A model generated the notes under the pieces. It was not told where the DNA came from. It saw only the letters and a program-made list of their open reading frames with translations, and made no database searches. A program made the position numbers and the translations under genes. 64,000 nucleotides of DNA, from the NCBI RefSeq assembly GCF_042648505.1, contig NZ_JBHRXK010000004.1, positions 248,001-312,000 of the forward strand. The letters are read 5' to 3'. Shown in pieces: positions 1 to 11,388 of this stretch (positions are counted from its first letter, which is position 1; every line of letters begins with the position of its first letter). The stretch comes from Lysobacter_L cavernae. Lineage in GTDB: Bacteria; Pseudomonadota; Gammaproteobacteria; Xanthomonadales; Xanthomonadaceae.

Positions 1-563
1 ACCGTGATTCCGGCGACCGCATCGACATCACCTCCGCCGCCAGTGGCGCACTGACCGTCGGCGACAGCGGCGACCGCTACCTGACCCTGCAACAGGGCTT
101 CCAGGTCGAAGGCCCGCACTACGTCGGGCGCGATTTCCGCCTGATGCGCTATGCCAGCAACCAGGTGCTGCTGCCGGTCAATGAAATGAAATACGACCCG
201 GATGCGCCGGAAATGCTGCCGACCACGGCACTGTTCGGCGACGCGCGGCCCGAGGCCAACGCCCAGTTGCACTACCGGCTGGCGCCGCCGTTGCTGACCC
301 TGGCCTTTGCGCTGATGGCGGTGCCGCTGGCGCGCAGCATGCCGCGCCAGGCGCGCTACGGTCGCATCCTGATGGGGTTTCTGGCCTACCTGATCGGGCA
401 GAACCTGATGATGGCCGGGCGCGGCTGGCTGGAGGACGGCAAGATCGCCGGCTTCCTCGGCCTGTGGTGGCTGGTGCTGCCGGCGCTGGCGATCGCGCTG
501 TGGCTGTACTTCCGCGACGGCCGGCTGGGGCGGGCCAAGGGCGTGAGCGGAGCGACGCCATGA
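1..563 (+). CDS. lptF: LptF, LPS export permease (3' part only)
   Basis: The reading frame enters at base 3 and ends with TGA at 561-563, so only the C-terminal ~186 residues are present. Visible are the end of a soluble periplasmic beta-rich (jellyroll) region and then three hydrophobic segments, as in the second half of YjgP/YjgQ-family permeases. LptF pairs with LptG and the LptB ATPase to extract lipopolysaccharide from the inner membrane and pass it to the LptC/A bridge. The stop overlaps the lptG start as ATGA, which fits an lptF-lptG operon. The identification as LptF rather than LptG follows from its position before a clear lptG. Confidence 0.9.
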   Translation, partial: RDSGDRIDITSAASGALTVGDSGDRYLTLQQGFQVEGPHYVGRDFRLMRYASNQVLLPVNEMKYDPDAPEMLPTTALFGDARPEANAQLHYRLAPPLLTLAFALMAVPLARSMPRQARYGRILMGFLAYLIGQNLMMAGRGWLEDGKIAGFLGLWWLVLPALAIALWLYFRDGRLGRAKGVSGATP

Positions 564-1660
564 GGCTGCTGCCGAAGATCCACGACGTCTACGTCGGCAA
601 GACCGTGCTCGGCACCGTGCTGCTGACCTGGGCGGTGCTGCTGGGGCTGGATTTCATGCTGAGCTTCGTCAGCGAGTTCGGCGACGTCGGCAAGGGCAAG
701 TACGGCTTCGTGCAGGCCCTGACCTACATGATCTACACCGTGCCGCGGCGCTTGCATTACCTGTTCCCGTACGCGGCGGTGATCGGTTCGCTGATGGCGC
801 TCGGCCAGCTGGCGGCGACCTCGGAGCTGACCGCGCTGCGCGCGCTGGGCCTGTCGCGGCGCCGGCTCAGCCTGGCCGTGGCCGGCGCGCTGGCGCTGCT
901 GACCGCCTTGATGGTGCTCAACGGCGAAAGCTTCGGCCCCTGGGGCCAGCATCGCGCCGAGGCGCTCAAGGCGGCGGCGAAGTCCGGCAACACGGTGGTG
1001 GCGCAGTACACCGGGCTGTGGGCGCGCGAGGGCGAGATCATCCTGCACGCGCAGGGCGGGCAGGAGCGCGAGAAGGACGGCGACAGCTGGCTTGAGCTCA
1101 ACAGCGTCACCTTCTACGAGTTTGCCGACGACGGTCGCCTGCAGTCGATGGCGTTCGCCAAGGTCGCCGAGCACCGCCCGGGCGGCTGGCAGTTGCGCGA
1201 CATCACCCGCACCCATTTCGATGCCAAGTCGGTGCGACAGGAGCAGGTCAAGCAGGAGCGCTGGGAGTCCAAACTCGACGCCGCCGCGCTGTCGGCCGGC
1301 ACCGAGCGGCCGCGCTACCTGTCGTCGCTGGACCTGCGCAAGGCCATCGAATACCGCCTGCGCAACGGCCTGGACGCGTCCGAGTTCCAGGAGCATTACT
1401 GGGGCCGTTGGTTCTATCCGATCAACGTGCTGGCGTTGTGCCTGGCGGCGGTGCCGTTCGCGTTCGGCTCGCTGCGCAGCGGCGGCATGGGCAAGCGCTT
1501 GTTCATCGGCATCGTGTTCGCGCTCGGCTTCTGGCTGCTGCAGACGCAGTTCGTGAAGCTGGCGACGGTGTACAAGTTCGACTACCGCATCGCCTACCTG
1601 TTGCCGACGCTGATCATGATTGGCGTGTCGGCTTATCTGTTCAAGAAACGGAGCGGTTGA
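560..1660 (+). CDS. lptG: LptG, LPS export permease
   Basis: A 366-residue inner-membrane protein of the YjgP/YjgQ family. It has N-terminal membrane segments at about 15-35, 60-85 and 100-120, a soluble periplasmic domain in the middle, and three C-terminal membrane segments. It forms the LptB2FG transporter with LptF. The ATG at 560 overlaps the lptF stop by 4 nt and the protein then begins with the usual MxxxxK..VYVGKTVL pattern. An upstream in-frame extension to 464 lies inside lptF and was not used. Length is normal for the family. Confidence 0.95.
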   Translation: MRLLPKIHDVYVGKTVLGTVLLTWAVLLGLDFMLSFVSEFGDVGKGKYGFVQALTYMIYTVPRRLHYLFPYAAVIGSLMALGQLAATSELTALRALGLSRRRLSLAVAGALALLTALMVLNGESFGPWGQHRAEALKAAAKSGNTVVAQYTGLWAREGEIILHAQGGQEREKDGDSWLELNSVTFYEFADDGRLQSMAFAKVAEHRPGGWQLRDITRTHFDAKSVRQEQVKQERWESKLDAAALSAGTERPRYLSSLDLRKAIEYRLRNGLDASEFQEHYWGRWFYPINVLALCLAAVPFAFGSLRSGGMGKRLFIGIVFALGFWLLQTQFVKLATVYKFDYRIAYLLPTLIMIGVSAYLFKKRSG

Positions 1661-1688
1661 GGCGGGTCTTCCCTTCCGCGATCTTGAT

Positions 1689-1720
1689 CGTCATCCCAGT
1701 GAAGGCGGGGATCCAGGGAT
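1689..1720 (+). repeat. Short palindromic repeat, forward copy (GTCATCCC type)
   Basis: A degenerate copy of the repeat whose core is GTCATTCCCGCG-AAGGCGGGAATCCA, with CCC..GGG arms that can form a hairpin. It begins 29 bp after lptG and is followed 33 bp later by the larger dispersed repeat at 1753. The other copies are listed at their own positions; all lie outside genes. Confidence 0.75.
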
Positions 1721-1752
1721 GCTGGCTCTGATCGTTTGTTGTTGAAAGCCAA

Positions 1753-1939
1753 AGCTTCCGTCCGCTGCCGCGGCCGGGTCACTTTCTCTTGCTGGCCCAA
1801 GAGAAAGTAACCAAAGAGAAGGGCTTTCCTCGACACATCAGTCCCACAACCGGAGCGGTTGAGGGGATTTTCCGACTCGCCATCCATGGCTCGGTCGGAA
1901 AACGGCGCACATCCTGTGCGCCGCCCTTTGGGTCTGGAG
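1753..1939. repeat. Dispersed intergenic repeat, copy A (~187 bp)
   Basis: It is near-identical to 22641-22919 in two blocks, a left block of ~130 bp and a right block of ~55 bp. In this copy the blocks are separated by about 8 bp, in the other by about 100 bp. The left block holds a perfect 11-bp hairpin stem, ACTTTCTCTTG (1781-1791) and CAAGAGAAAGT (1798-1808). The right block repeats the motif TCGGAAAACGGCGCACATC. An open frame runs through it (1789-2100) but it also crosses unrelated repeats and shows no protein features, so I do not call a gene. The rest of 1661-2217 holds only repeats. Confidence 0.8.
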
Positions 1940-1992
1940 AAGTGGTGGGCTGCTCAAAAGCCGAAGGCAATGCTGATCAAGTCCCCTTTGCT

Positions 1993-2078
1993 TGTCATTC
2001 CCGCGAAGGCAGGAATCCAAGGACGTTGTTGTTCAAGGGGCTGACGTCCATGGATCCCCGCCTTCGCGGGGGTGACGG
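1993..2078. repeat. Inverted pair of short palindromic repeats (REPIN-like)
   Basis: A forward copy (1993-2026) and a reverse copy (2044-2078) of the GTCATTCCC repeat face each other across ~17 bp. The similarity continues inward through ATCCA(A/T)GGACGT in both arms, giving arms of about 34 bp. Outside the right arm the sequence CATATTCAGCGTTG (2080-2094) is the reverse complement, with mismatches, of the flank left of the pair at 3909. The two loci therefore share a longer unit. Confidence 0.75.
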
Positions 2079-2217
2079 TACATATTCAGCGTTGCTCTAA
2101 AGCCGACGGAAAAGCAAAAAAAAGCGCACCCGCATCCTCGCTCTTCATCCTTAAGCGTAGCGCCGCGCGGAGTCAAAGAACGAAAGGGTTTATTTGTGGC
2201 TGATGGCGCTCCGAGCC

Positions 2218-2691
2218 TTACTTCACCCGCTTCGGCAACCGCACCATCCGCGTTCCGCTGGCGCGGTCGTGCCACGTCAATCGGTCGCGGTCGAGCCACG
2301 CCCACCAGAAGCCGAGGCCGCCCAGCAGCAGTGACAGCGTGCCGACCGCGTAGCGGATCGAAAGCGCGTGCCACGTCGGGGTCGACGCGCCCTGGCTCGC
2401 AACCACGCGCAGGCGCCATGGCCGCATGCCCAGTGTCTGGCCGCCGCGGTGCCAGCTGACGATCGCGTAGGCGGCGGTGAGCAGCCAGCACGCCAGCCAC
2501 AGCAGCCACTGCAATGGACTGAGCGGGGCGATGTTCTCGCGCGCGGCGTGGCCGGTCAGGTAATAGGCGAGCGTGAACGCGCCCGACGCCAACATCCACA
2601 GCGCCAGTGTCGGCCACAGGTCGTACAGCAACGCGAGCAGGCGCCAGCCGATCAGCGCGTTGGGCTTGGAAGGTGCGTCGTTGGATGCCAT
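2218..2691 (-). CDS. RDD family membrane protein
   Basis: A 157-residue protein starting MASNDAPSKP. It has an Arg-containing first membrane helix (GWRLLALLYDLWPTLAL, about 14-36), a second helix pair (about 60-80) and a third hydrophobic segment (about 115-130). The pattern R..A..YD in helix 1, followed later by the GGQTLGM motif, is typical of RDD-domain proteins. These are small inner-membrane proteins of mostly unknown role; some have been linked to ion transport. It is divergent from xerD, with starts only 29 bp apart, so the two promoters must overlap. Homologues commonly sit at this place between lptG and xerD in xanthomonads (from memory). Confidence 0.8.
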   Translation of the reverse strand: MASNDAPSKPNALIGWRLLALLYDLWPTLALWMLASGAFTLAYYLTGHAARENIAPLSPLQWLLWLACWLLTAAYAIVSWHRGGQTLGMRPWRLRVVASQGASTPTWHALSIRYAVGTLSLLLGGLGFWWAWLDRDRLTWHDRASGTRMVRLPKRVK

Positions 2692-2720
2692 CGCATCAGG
2701 ATAGCCGCTAAGCTGAAACG

Positions 2721-3680
2721 ATGAGCTCGAAAACCCCCGCCGAACGCCGCAGCCGCGCGATGGCGCTGCCGCCGCTGGCCGATGCCGACGAGCGCGCGAT
2801 CAGCAGTTTCCTCGACGCGATCTGGGCCGAGAGCGGACTCGCGCAGCAGACGCTGCACAGCTACCGCCGTGATCTCGAAGGCCTCGCGCGCTGGCGCGAC
2901 GGTCGCGATGGCGGCCTGGCCGGGGCCGATCGCGCCGCATTGTTCGATTACCTCGCCTGGCGCACCCGGCAGGGCTATTCGCCGCGCAGCAATGCGCGCC
3001 TGCTGTCGGCGTTGCGCGCGTTCTACGCGCTGCGCGTGCGCCGCGGCGAGCGCAGCGACGACCCGACCGCGCTGCTGGAGCCGCCGAAGCTGCCGCGGTC
3101 GCTGCCCAAGGCGCTGGCCGAAAGCCAGATCGACGCCCTGCTGGCGGCGCCCACGGTCGACACGCCGCTGGGCCTGCGTGATCGCGCCATGCTCGAACTG
3201 ATGTACGCCGCCGGGCTGCGCGTGAGCGAGCTGGTGAACCTGCCGGCGACCGCGGTCAACCTGCGTCAGGGCGTGCTGCGGGTGATGGGCAAGGGCAACA
3301 AGGAACGGCTGGTGCCGCTGGGCGAGGAGGCGCAGCACTGGCTGGAGCGCTACCTGGCACAGGCGCGACCGCAACTGGCCGGCAAACAGGCGCTGAAACC
3401 CCTGTTCGTCGGTGGGGCCGGTGACGAAGGCGCTCCGACGCGGCAGCAGTTCTGGGGACTGGTCAAACGCTACGCCGGCGCGGCCGGCATCGACCCCGTC
3501 AGGGTCAGCCCGCACGGCCTGCGCCACAGCTTCGCCACGCACCTGCTCAACCATGGTGCCGACCTGCGCGCGCTGCAGATGCTGCTCGGCCACAGCTCGC
3601 TGTCGACCACGCAGATCTACACGCTGGTGGCGCGCGAGCAGCTCAAGCAACTCCATGCCAAACACCACCCGAGGGGGTGA
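2721..3680 (+). CDS. xerD: XerD site-specific tyrosine recombinase
   Basis: 319 residues. The N-terminal SAM-like core-binding domain covers about 24-110 and the catalytic domain about 130-310. The full catalytic set is visible: R167 (AAGLRVSEL), K191 (GKGNKER), H265 and R268 (HGLRH), H291 (LGHSS) and the nucleophile Y300 (TTQIYT). With XerC it resolves chromosome dimers at dif under FtsK control. Choice of XerD over XerC rests on overall similarity and on the neighbouring dsbC. A second ATG at codon 14 (2760) would give 306 residues, closer to the usual ~300; neither start has a strong ribosome site. Confidence 0.93.
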   Translation: MSSKTPAERRSRAMALPPLADADERAISSFLDAIWAESGLAQQTLHSYRRDLEGLARWRDGRDGGLAGADRAALFDYLAWRTRQGYSPRSNARLLSALRAFYALRVRRGERSDDPTALLEPPKLPRSLPKALAESQIDALLAAPTVDTPLGLRDRAMLELMYAAGLRVSELVNLPATAVNLRQGVLRVMGKGNKERLVPLGEEAQHWLERYLAQARPQLAGKQALKPLFVGGAGDEGAPTRQQFWGLVKRYAGAAGIDPVRVSPHGLRHSFATHLLNHGADLRALQMLLGHSSLSTTQIYTLVAREQLKQLHAKHHPRG

Positions 3681-3849
3681 GGCAGGCCGCTTGCGCGGCA
3701 CTGCCGCGCGGCCTGCCGAACGCCCGGGCATGGATGCCCGGGCCGGATCGATCCGAAGCCGGTAACGCAGCGTCATGGATGGCAGCCGTGGACTCATCGC
3801 CCCCCAGCCCAGCGGCACTGCCGCGCGGCCTGCCGAAAGCCCGGGCATG
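3681..3849. repeat. GC-rich hairpin after xerD and 38-bp direct repeat
   Basis: Directly after the xerD stop, GGCAGGCCGC (3681-3690) pairs with GCGGCCTGCC (3708-3717). This is a terminator-like hairpin without a T run. A second palindrome, CCCGGGCAT..ATGCCCGGG, follows. A 38-bp segment at 3695-3732 recurs at 3812-3849 with one mismatch. Its core (GCGCGGCA.TGCCGCGCGG..GCCGAA.GCCCGG) resembles the 125-bp tandem repeat at 12613-12862. The rest of 3681-4189 contains only this and the palindromic pair at 3909. Confidence 0.65.
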
Positions 3850-3908
3850 TGTGAGCCCGAGGCGTTTGCGAGACATTGCCTGATGCCTTGGGTAACGCTG
3901 AATAAGTG

Positions 3909-4025
3909 CCGTCATCCCCGCGCAAGCCGGGATCCAGTACCTTCAATCCATTGAAAGAGGCAAGGTCCTTGGATAGTGCCGCCGTTCGCCGGCCCAAAAG
4001 ACCCCGCCTTCGCGGGAATGACGAC
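3909..4025. repeat. Inverted pair of short palindromic repeats
   Basis: A forward copy at 3909-3941 and a shorter reverse copy at 4001-4025 (CCCCGCCTTCGCGGGAATGA) flank about 60 bp of unrelated sequence. The left flank AACGCTGAATAAGTGCCGTC is shared, in reverse complement, with the right flank of the pair at 1993-2078. Confidence 0.7.
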
Positions 4026-4189
4026 AGAGCGGCTTGATCAGCGCTGCCCTTGGTGAACGCCCTGCGCGTTGCCCTTGCCTCTCCACTCCGCGACCGATGA
4101 CACTGGCCGTACAGGGGTGGCATGCCACAATCCCGAAACAATCCCCCGTTCGAGCGGTCCCAATGACCGCCCCTGCCAGGAATCCCCTG

Positions 4190-5044
4190 ATGAAGCGCAC
4201 CCTCCTCGCCGTGCTCGGCGCGATCAGTCTTTCCGCCTGCGCCCAGGCACCGGAGGCCGGTAAGGCCGCGCAGGCGCCCAGCGCCAGTGCGGCCGCCACC
4301 GCGGCCAAGCCCGCTGCGGGTACGCCGGACGCGCGCGCGATCGCGGCGGTACGCCAGCTCAACCCGCAGGTCGAGGTCGAGCGCGTCGGCGCGTCGGCGC
4401 TGCCAGGCTTCCGCGAGGCGATCGTGGCCGGACAGGTGGTCTACGTCAGCGACGACGGCCGTTATCTGTTCCTGCCCGGTTCCGGCGGCGCCCTGTTCGA
4501 CGTGGCTGCCAAGAAGAACCTGAGCGAGGCCGCGATGGCGGCGATGCGCAAGCAACTGCTGCAGACCATCCCCGCCAGCGAGCGCATCGTGTTCGCGCCG
4601 GCCAAGCCCAAGCACACCGTCACCGTCTTCACCGACGTCGAGTGCGGCTACTGCCGCAAGCTGCACAGCGAGATCGCCGAGTACAACCGCCAGGGCATTG
4701 CCATCGAGTACCTGGCGTTCCCGCGCATGGGCCTGGGCAGCGAGGACTACAAGAAGATGGTCTCGGTGTGGTGCGCCGCCGACCGCCGCAAGGCGCTGAC
4801 CCAGGCCAAGGCCGACGGCCGCGTGCCGAGCAAGGACTGCAAGAGTTCGGTGAACATGCAGTACGACATCGGCCAGCGCGTCGGCCTGGCCGGTACGCCG
4901 ATGATCCTGGCCAGCGACGGCACCCAGCTCGGCGGCTACGTGCCGCCGGCGGCGCTGCGGGCGGCACTGGACAAGCTGGCCGCCGGCGACGGGGCCGCCC
5001 CGGCGGCAACCACGGCCGCCGATCCGGTCGCCCCGGGCGCCTGA
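4190..5044 (+). CDS. dsbC: DsbC-type thiol:disulfide isomerase (putative lipoprotein)
   Basis: 284 residues from ATG 4190. It has a lipoprotein-type signal peptide with LSAC at 14-17, an Ala/Pro-rich linker, a DsbC dimerisation domain (about 50-115) and a thioredoxin fold with the CGYC active site at 152-155. A cis-proline (GTPMI, P237) and two further cysteines (C195, C217), which match the structural disulfide of DsbC, are also visible. It isomerises wrong disulfides in the periplasm and is normally kept reduced by DsbD. In-frame starts at 4163 and upstream would bury the signal peptide. A Cys after the signal suggests membrane anchoring, unlike the soluble E. coli enzyme; this is inferred from the lipobox alone. 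Confidence 0.9.
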   Translation: MKRTLLAVLGAISLSACAQAPEAGKAAQAPSASAAATAAKPAAGTPDARAIAAVRQLNPQVEVERVGASALPGFREAIVAGQVVYVSDDGRYLFLPGSGGALFDVAAKKNLSEAAMAAMRKQLLQTIPASERIVFAPAKPKHTVTVFTDVECGYCRKLHSEIAEYNRQGIAIEYLAFPRMGLGSEDYKKMVSVWCAADRRKALTQAKADGRVPSKDCKSSVNMQYDIGQRVGLAGTPMILASDGTQLGGYVPPAALRAALDKLAAGDGAAPAATTAADPVAPGA

Positions 5045-5073
5045 CCTCCTCGGTCGCCTGCCATGCCGCCGCC

Positions 5074-5097
5074 GACCGCCGCCTCCGGGCGGCGGTC
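5074..5097 (+). terminator. Hairpin after dsbC
   Basis: GACCGCCGCC (5074-5083) and GGCGGCGGTC (5088-5097) form a perfect 10-bp stem with a TCCG loop, 29 bp after the dsbC stop. There is no T run, so it may be a weak terminator or an mRNA 3' stabiliser. Confidence 0.45.
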
Positions 5098-5143
5098 GCA
5101 CATGCGGTTGTGCTCATGACGGGCGTGGGTGCGGGCGCTTGGT

Positions 5144-5149
5144 TACAAT
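5144..5149 (+). promoter_or_regulatory. Candidate -10 element for purL
   Basis: TACAAT lies 32 bp before the purL ATG in the only AT-containing patch of the 136-bp gap. I find no convincing -35 at normal spacing, so this is tentative. Confidence 0.3.
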
Positions 5150-5180
5150 GGCGGGCCCGACGTAGCACGGTTCCCCGGAC

Positions 5181-9149
<3,969 letters not shown>

Positions 9150-9222
9150 AGCTGGGCGCGCACCGCATCGGGACCGCCATCCGACCTGATACAGTCAAGC
9201 GCTCACGGCTCTGGAGGGCGAC

Positions 9223-10953
9223 GTGAACGCAGTGATGAATCCCAGCGACACGGACGCCGGCAACACCGGCGTCGATGTGCGCATCGTCGAGGCCTTGCTG
9301 GCCAAGGGGCGGCTCAAGGAGGCCGACCTCGCCCGTGCGCGCCGCCTGCAGGAGGAGACCGGTGGCAGCCTGCTGGCGTTGCTGGCACGGCTGGGCCTGG
9401 TGTCCGAGCGTGACCATGCCGAGACCGTGGCTGCGGCGCTCGACCTGCCGCTGGTCAGCGTCAAGGACGCGCCCGAGTTGCCGCCGGAAGGCGTGGCGCT
9501 GACGCCGAAGTTCATGAAACAGTTCGCGGTCTGCCCGCTTGCCGAAAGCGACACCGCGGTCGATGTGCTGATGGCCGACCCGCAGGACGCCTACACCCTC
9601 GACGCGCTGCGCCTGGCGACCGGGCGCGAAGTGCGGCCGGTGGTGGCGTTGCGCTCGGAGATCGGCGACCTGATCGAGCGCTGGTACGGCCAGGGCCGCA
9701 GCGCGATGGGCGCCATTGTCGAGACCGCCGAGGGCGAGGGCAGCGGCGGCGACCTCGACGACGTCGAGCACCTGCGCGACCTCGCCTCGGAAGCGCCGGT
9801 GATCCGCCTGGTCAACCTGGTGATCCAGCGCGCGGTCGAGTTGCGCGCTTCCGACATCCACATCGAGCCGTTCGAGAACCGGCTGAAGGTGCGCTACCGC
9901 GTCGACGGCGTGCTCGCCGAAGGCGAAAGCCCGCCGGCCAACCTGACCGCCGCCGTGATCAGCCGCATCAAGATCATGGCCAAGCTCAACATCGCCGAGC
10001 GCCGCCTGCCACAGGACGGCCGCATCATGCTGCGCGTGCAGGGCAAGGAGCTGGACCTGCGCGTGAGCACGGTGCCGACCGCGCACGGCGAGAGCGTGGT
10101 GATGCGTCTGCTCGACCGCGAGACGGTGGTGTTCGACTTCCACCGGCTCGGCTTCACCGACCACTTCCTGCCGCAGTTCCAGAAAGTGCTCGACCAGCCG
10201 CACGGCATCTTGCTGGTGACCGGCCCGACCGGCTCGGGCAAGACCACCACGCTGTACACCGCGCTGAGCAAGCTCAACACGCCCGACGTCAAGATCATCA
10301 CCGTCGAGGACCCGGTCGAGTACCAGATCGAAGGCATCAACCAGATCCAGGCCAAGCCGCAGATCGGCCTGGATTTCGCCCATGCACTGAGGTCCATCGT
10401 CCGCCAGGACCCGGACATCATCATGATCGGCGAGATGCGCGATCTGGAGACCTGCCGCATCGCGATCCAGTCGGCGCTGACCGGTCACCTGGTGCTGTCG
10501 ACGCTGCACACCAACAACGCCGCCGGCGGCATCACCCGCCTGCTCGACATGGGCGTGGAGGACTACCTGCTGACCTCGACGATCAACGGCATCCTCGCCC
10601 AGCGCCTGGTGCGCCGGCTGGAGCCGACCCACGCCGAGCGCTACCCGGCTTCGCCGGAAGAGATCGACAAGTTCAGCCTGCGCCGTTACCAGCCGCAGGG
10701 CGAGATCCACCTGTACCGCCCGCGCGGCTCGGCGCTGGCGCCGACCGGCTACCACGGCCGCACCACGATCATGGAATTCCTGGTCATGAACGACGAACTG
10801 CGCCGCGCGGTGATGCGCCACGCCGGCATGGGCGAGATCGAGCAGATCGCGCGCGAGGCCGGCATGCGCACCATGTACGAAGATGGCATCGCCAAGGCGC
10901 TGACCGGGCTGACCACGATCGAGGAGGTGTTGCGGGTGACGGAGGACGCGTAG
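9223..10953 (+). CDS. gspE: GspE/XpsE, type II secretion ATPase
   Basis: 576 residues starting at GTG 9223, 4 nt after GGAGGG. It has an N-terminal MshEN/GspE-N domain (about 15-150) that docks on GspL, then the hexameric secretion ATPase domain. Walker A is GPTGSGKTT at 334-342. The Asp box, Walker B (IIMIGEMRD) and His box follow. It powers assembly of the pseudopilus for export of folded proteins across the outer membrane. The C-terminal third contains no cysteines, so the CxxC zinc motif pair found in many GspE proteins is absent. It is the first gene of an xps-type operon whose next member, gspF, is displaced by the GIY-YIG unit. Confidence 0.96.
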   Translation: MNAVMNPSDTDAGNTGVDVRIVEALLAKGRLKEADLARARRLQEETGGSLLALLARLGLVSERDHAETVAAALDLPLVSVKDAPELPPEGVALTPKFMKQFAVCPLAESDTAVDVLMADPQDAYTLDALRLATGREVRPVVALRSEIGDLIERWYGQGRSAMGAIVETAEGEGSGGDLDDVEHLRDLASEAPVIRLVNLVIQRAVELRASDIHIEPFENRLKVRYRVDGVLAEGESPPANLTAAVISRIKIMAKLNIAERRLPQDGRIMLRVQGKELDLRVSTVPTAHGESVVMRLLDRETVVFDFHRLGFTDHFLPQFQKVLDQPHGILLVTGPTGSGKTTTLYTALSKLNTPDVKIITVEDPVEYQIEGINQIQAKPQIGLDFAHALRSIVRQDPDIIMIGEMRDLETCRIAIQSALTGHLVLSTLHTNNAAGGITRLLDMGVEDYLLTSTINGILAQRLVRRLEPTHAERYPASPEEIDKFSLRRYQPQGEIHLYRPRGSALAPTGYHGRTTIMEFLVMNDELRRAVMRHAGMGEIEQIAREAGMRTMYEDGIAKALTGLTTIEEVLRVTEDA

Positions 10954-10975
10954 CTGGCTCGTAAGACCCGATAAC

Positions 10976-11362
10976 CCGTCATTCCCGCGAAGGCGGGAAC
11001 CCAGCGACTTGGATTTCCATGGCCTATGGACAGGCAACCGACGGTTTACATGCTGGCGAGTCGTCGCAATGGCACGCTATACATCGGCGTGACCAGCGAC
11101 GTTGTCGCCCGGATCTGGCAGCACCGGCAACATCTGGTTGCAGGCTTCACCCAGTCGCATGGCGTCACCTTGCTGGTCTGGTATGAGCAACACGAAACCA
11201 TGGAAACGGCGATTGAGCGCGAGAAGAGACTCAAGAAATGGAATCGCGCATGGAAGATTCGGTTGATTGAAGAGATGAATCCGTATTGGAATGACTTGTG
11301 GCCGGATATGTGTGGCTGCAAAAGCGAAAGTCACTAGGTTCCCGCCTGCGCGGGAATGACGG
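10976..11362. mobile_element. Candidate minimal mobile unit: GIY-YIG gene between inverted palindromic repeats
   Basis: The left arm (10976-11001) and the right arm (11337-11362) are 26-bp inverted repeats with about 24 identical positions, and each is itself a palindrome-bearing GTCATTCCCGCG repeat. They enclose only the 103-codon GIY-YIG gene. The last base of its TAG stop is the first base of the right arm, and the left arm ends 24 bp before its ATG. The unit separates gspE from gspF, which are normally adjacent. The same repeat exists elsewhere in the window as gene-less inverted pairs. Mobility is an inference; no target-site duplication is obvious. Confidence 0.55.
11026..11337 (+). CDS. 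GIY-YIG family nuclease (UPF0213/URI-like)
   Basis: A stand-alone 103-residue GIY-YIG domain. The first strand is VYMLAS (7-12) and the second LYIGVTSD (18-25), followed by the conserved Arg (R29) in the RIWQHR helix. A helix with the conserved Glu and basic residues (AIEREKRLKKW, 62-72) comes next, then the NPYWNDL tail typical of this subfamily. Such domains cut DNA by a one-metal mechanism; the role of these small single-domain proteins is largely unknown. Base composition differs sharply from the neighbours: 11221-11280 has 25 G+C of 60, while the flanking gsp genes are very GC-rich. This, with the flanking repeats, suggests acquisition. No clear ribosome site is seen. Confidence 0.88.
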   Translation: MDRQPTVYMLASRRNGTLYIGVTSDVVARIWQHRQHLVAGFTQSHGVTLLVWYEQHETMETAIEREKRLKKWNRAWKIRLIEEMNPYWNDLWPDMCGCKSESH

Positions 11363-11388
11363 TCATGAGCCATCCAGGCGGAGACTAG

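Noticed and set aside
1789..2100. A 103-codon frame across the dispersed repeat and the REPIN-like pair
   Set aside because: It joins two unrelated repeats and has no ribosome site or protein features; similar frames in the copy at 22641 are not in the same phase throughout.
4629..4700. DsbC gene considered as DsbA/DsbG
   Set aside because: CGYC, the extra cysteine pair and the N-terminal dimerisation domain fit DsbC; DsbG usually has CPYC, and DsbA lacks the dimerisation domain.
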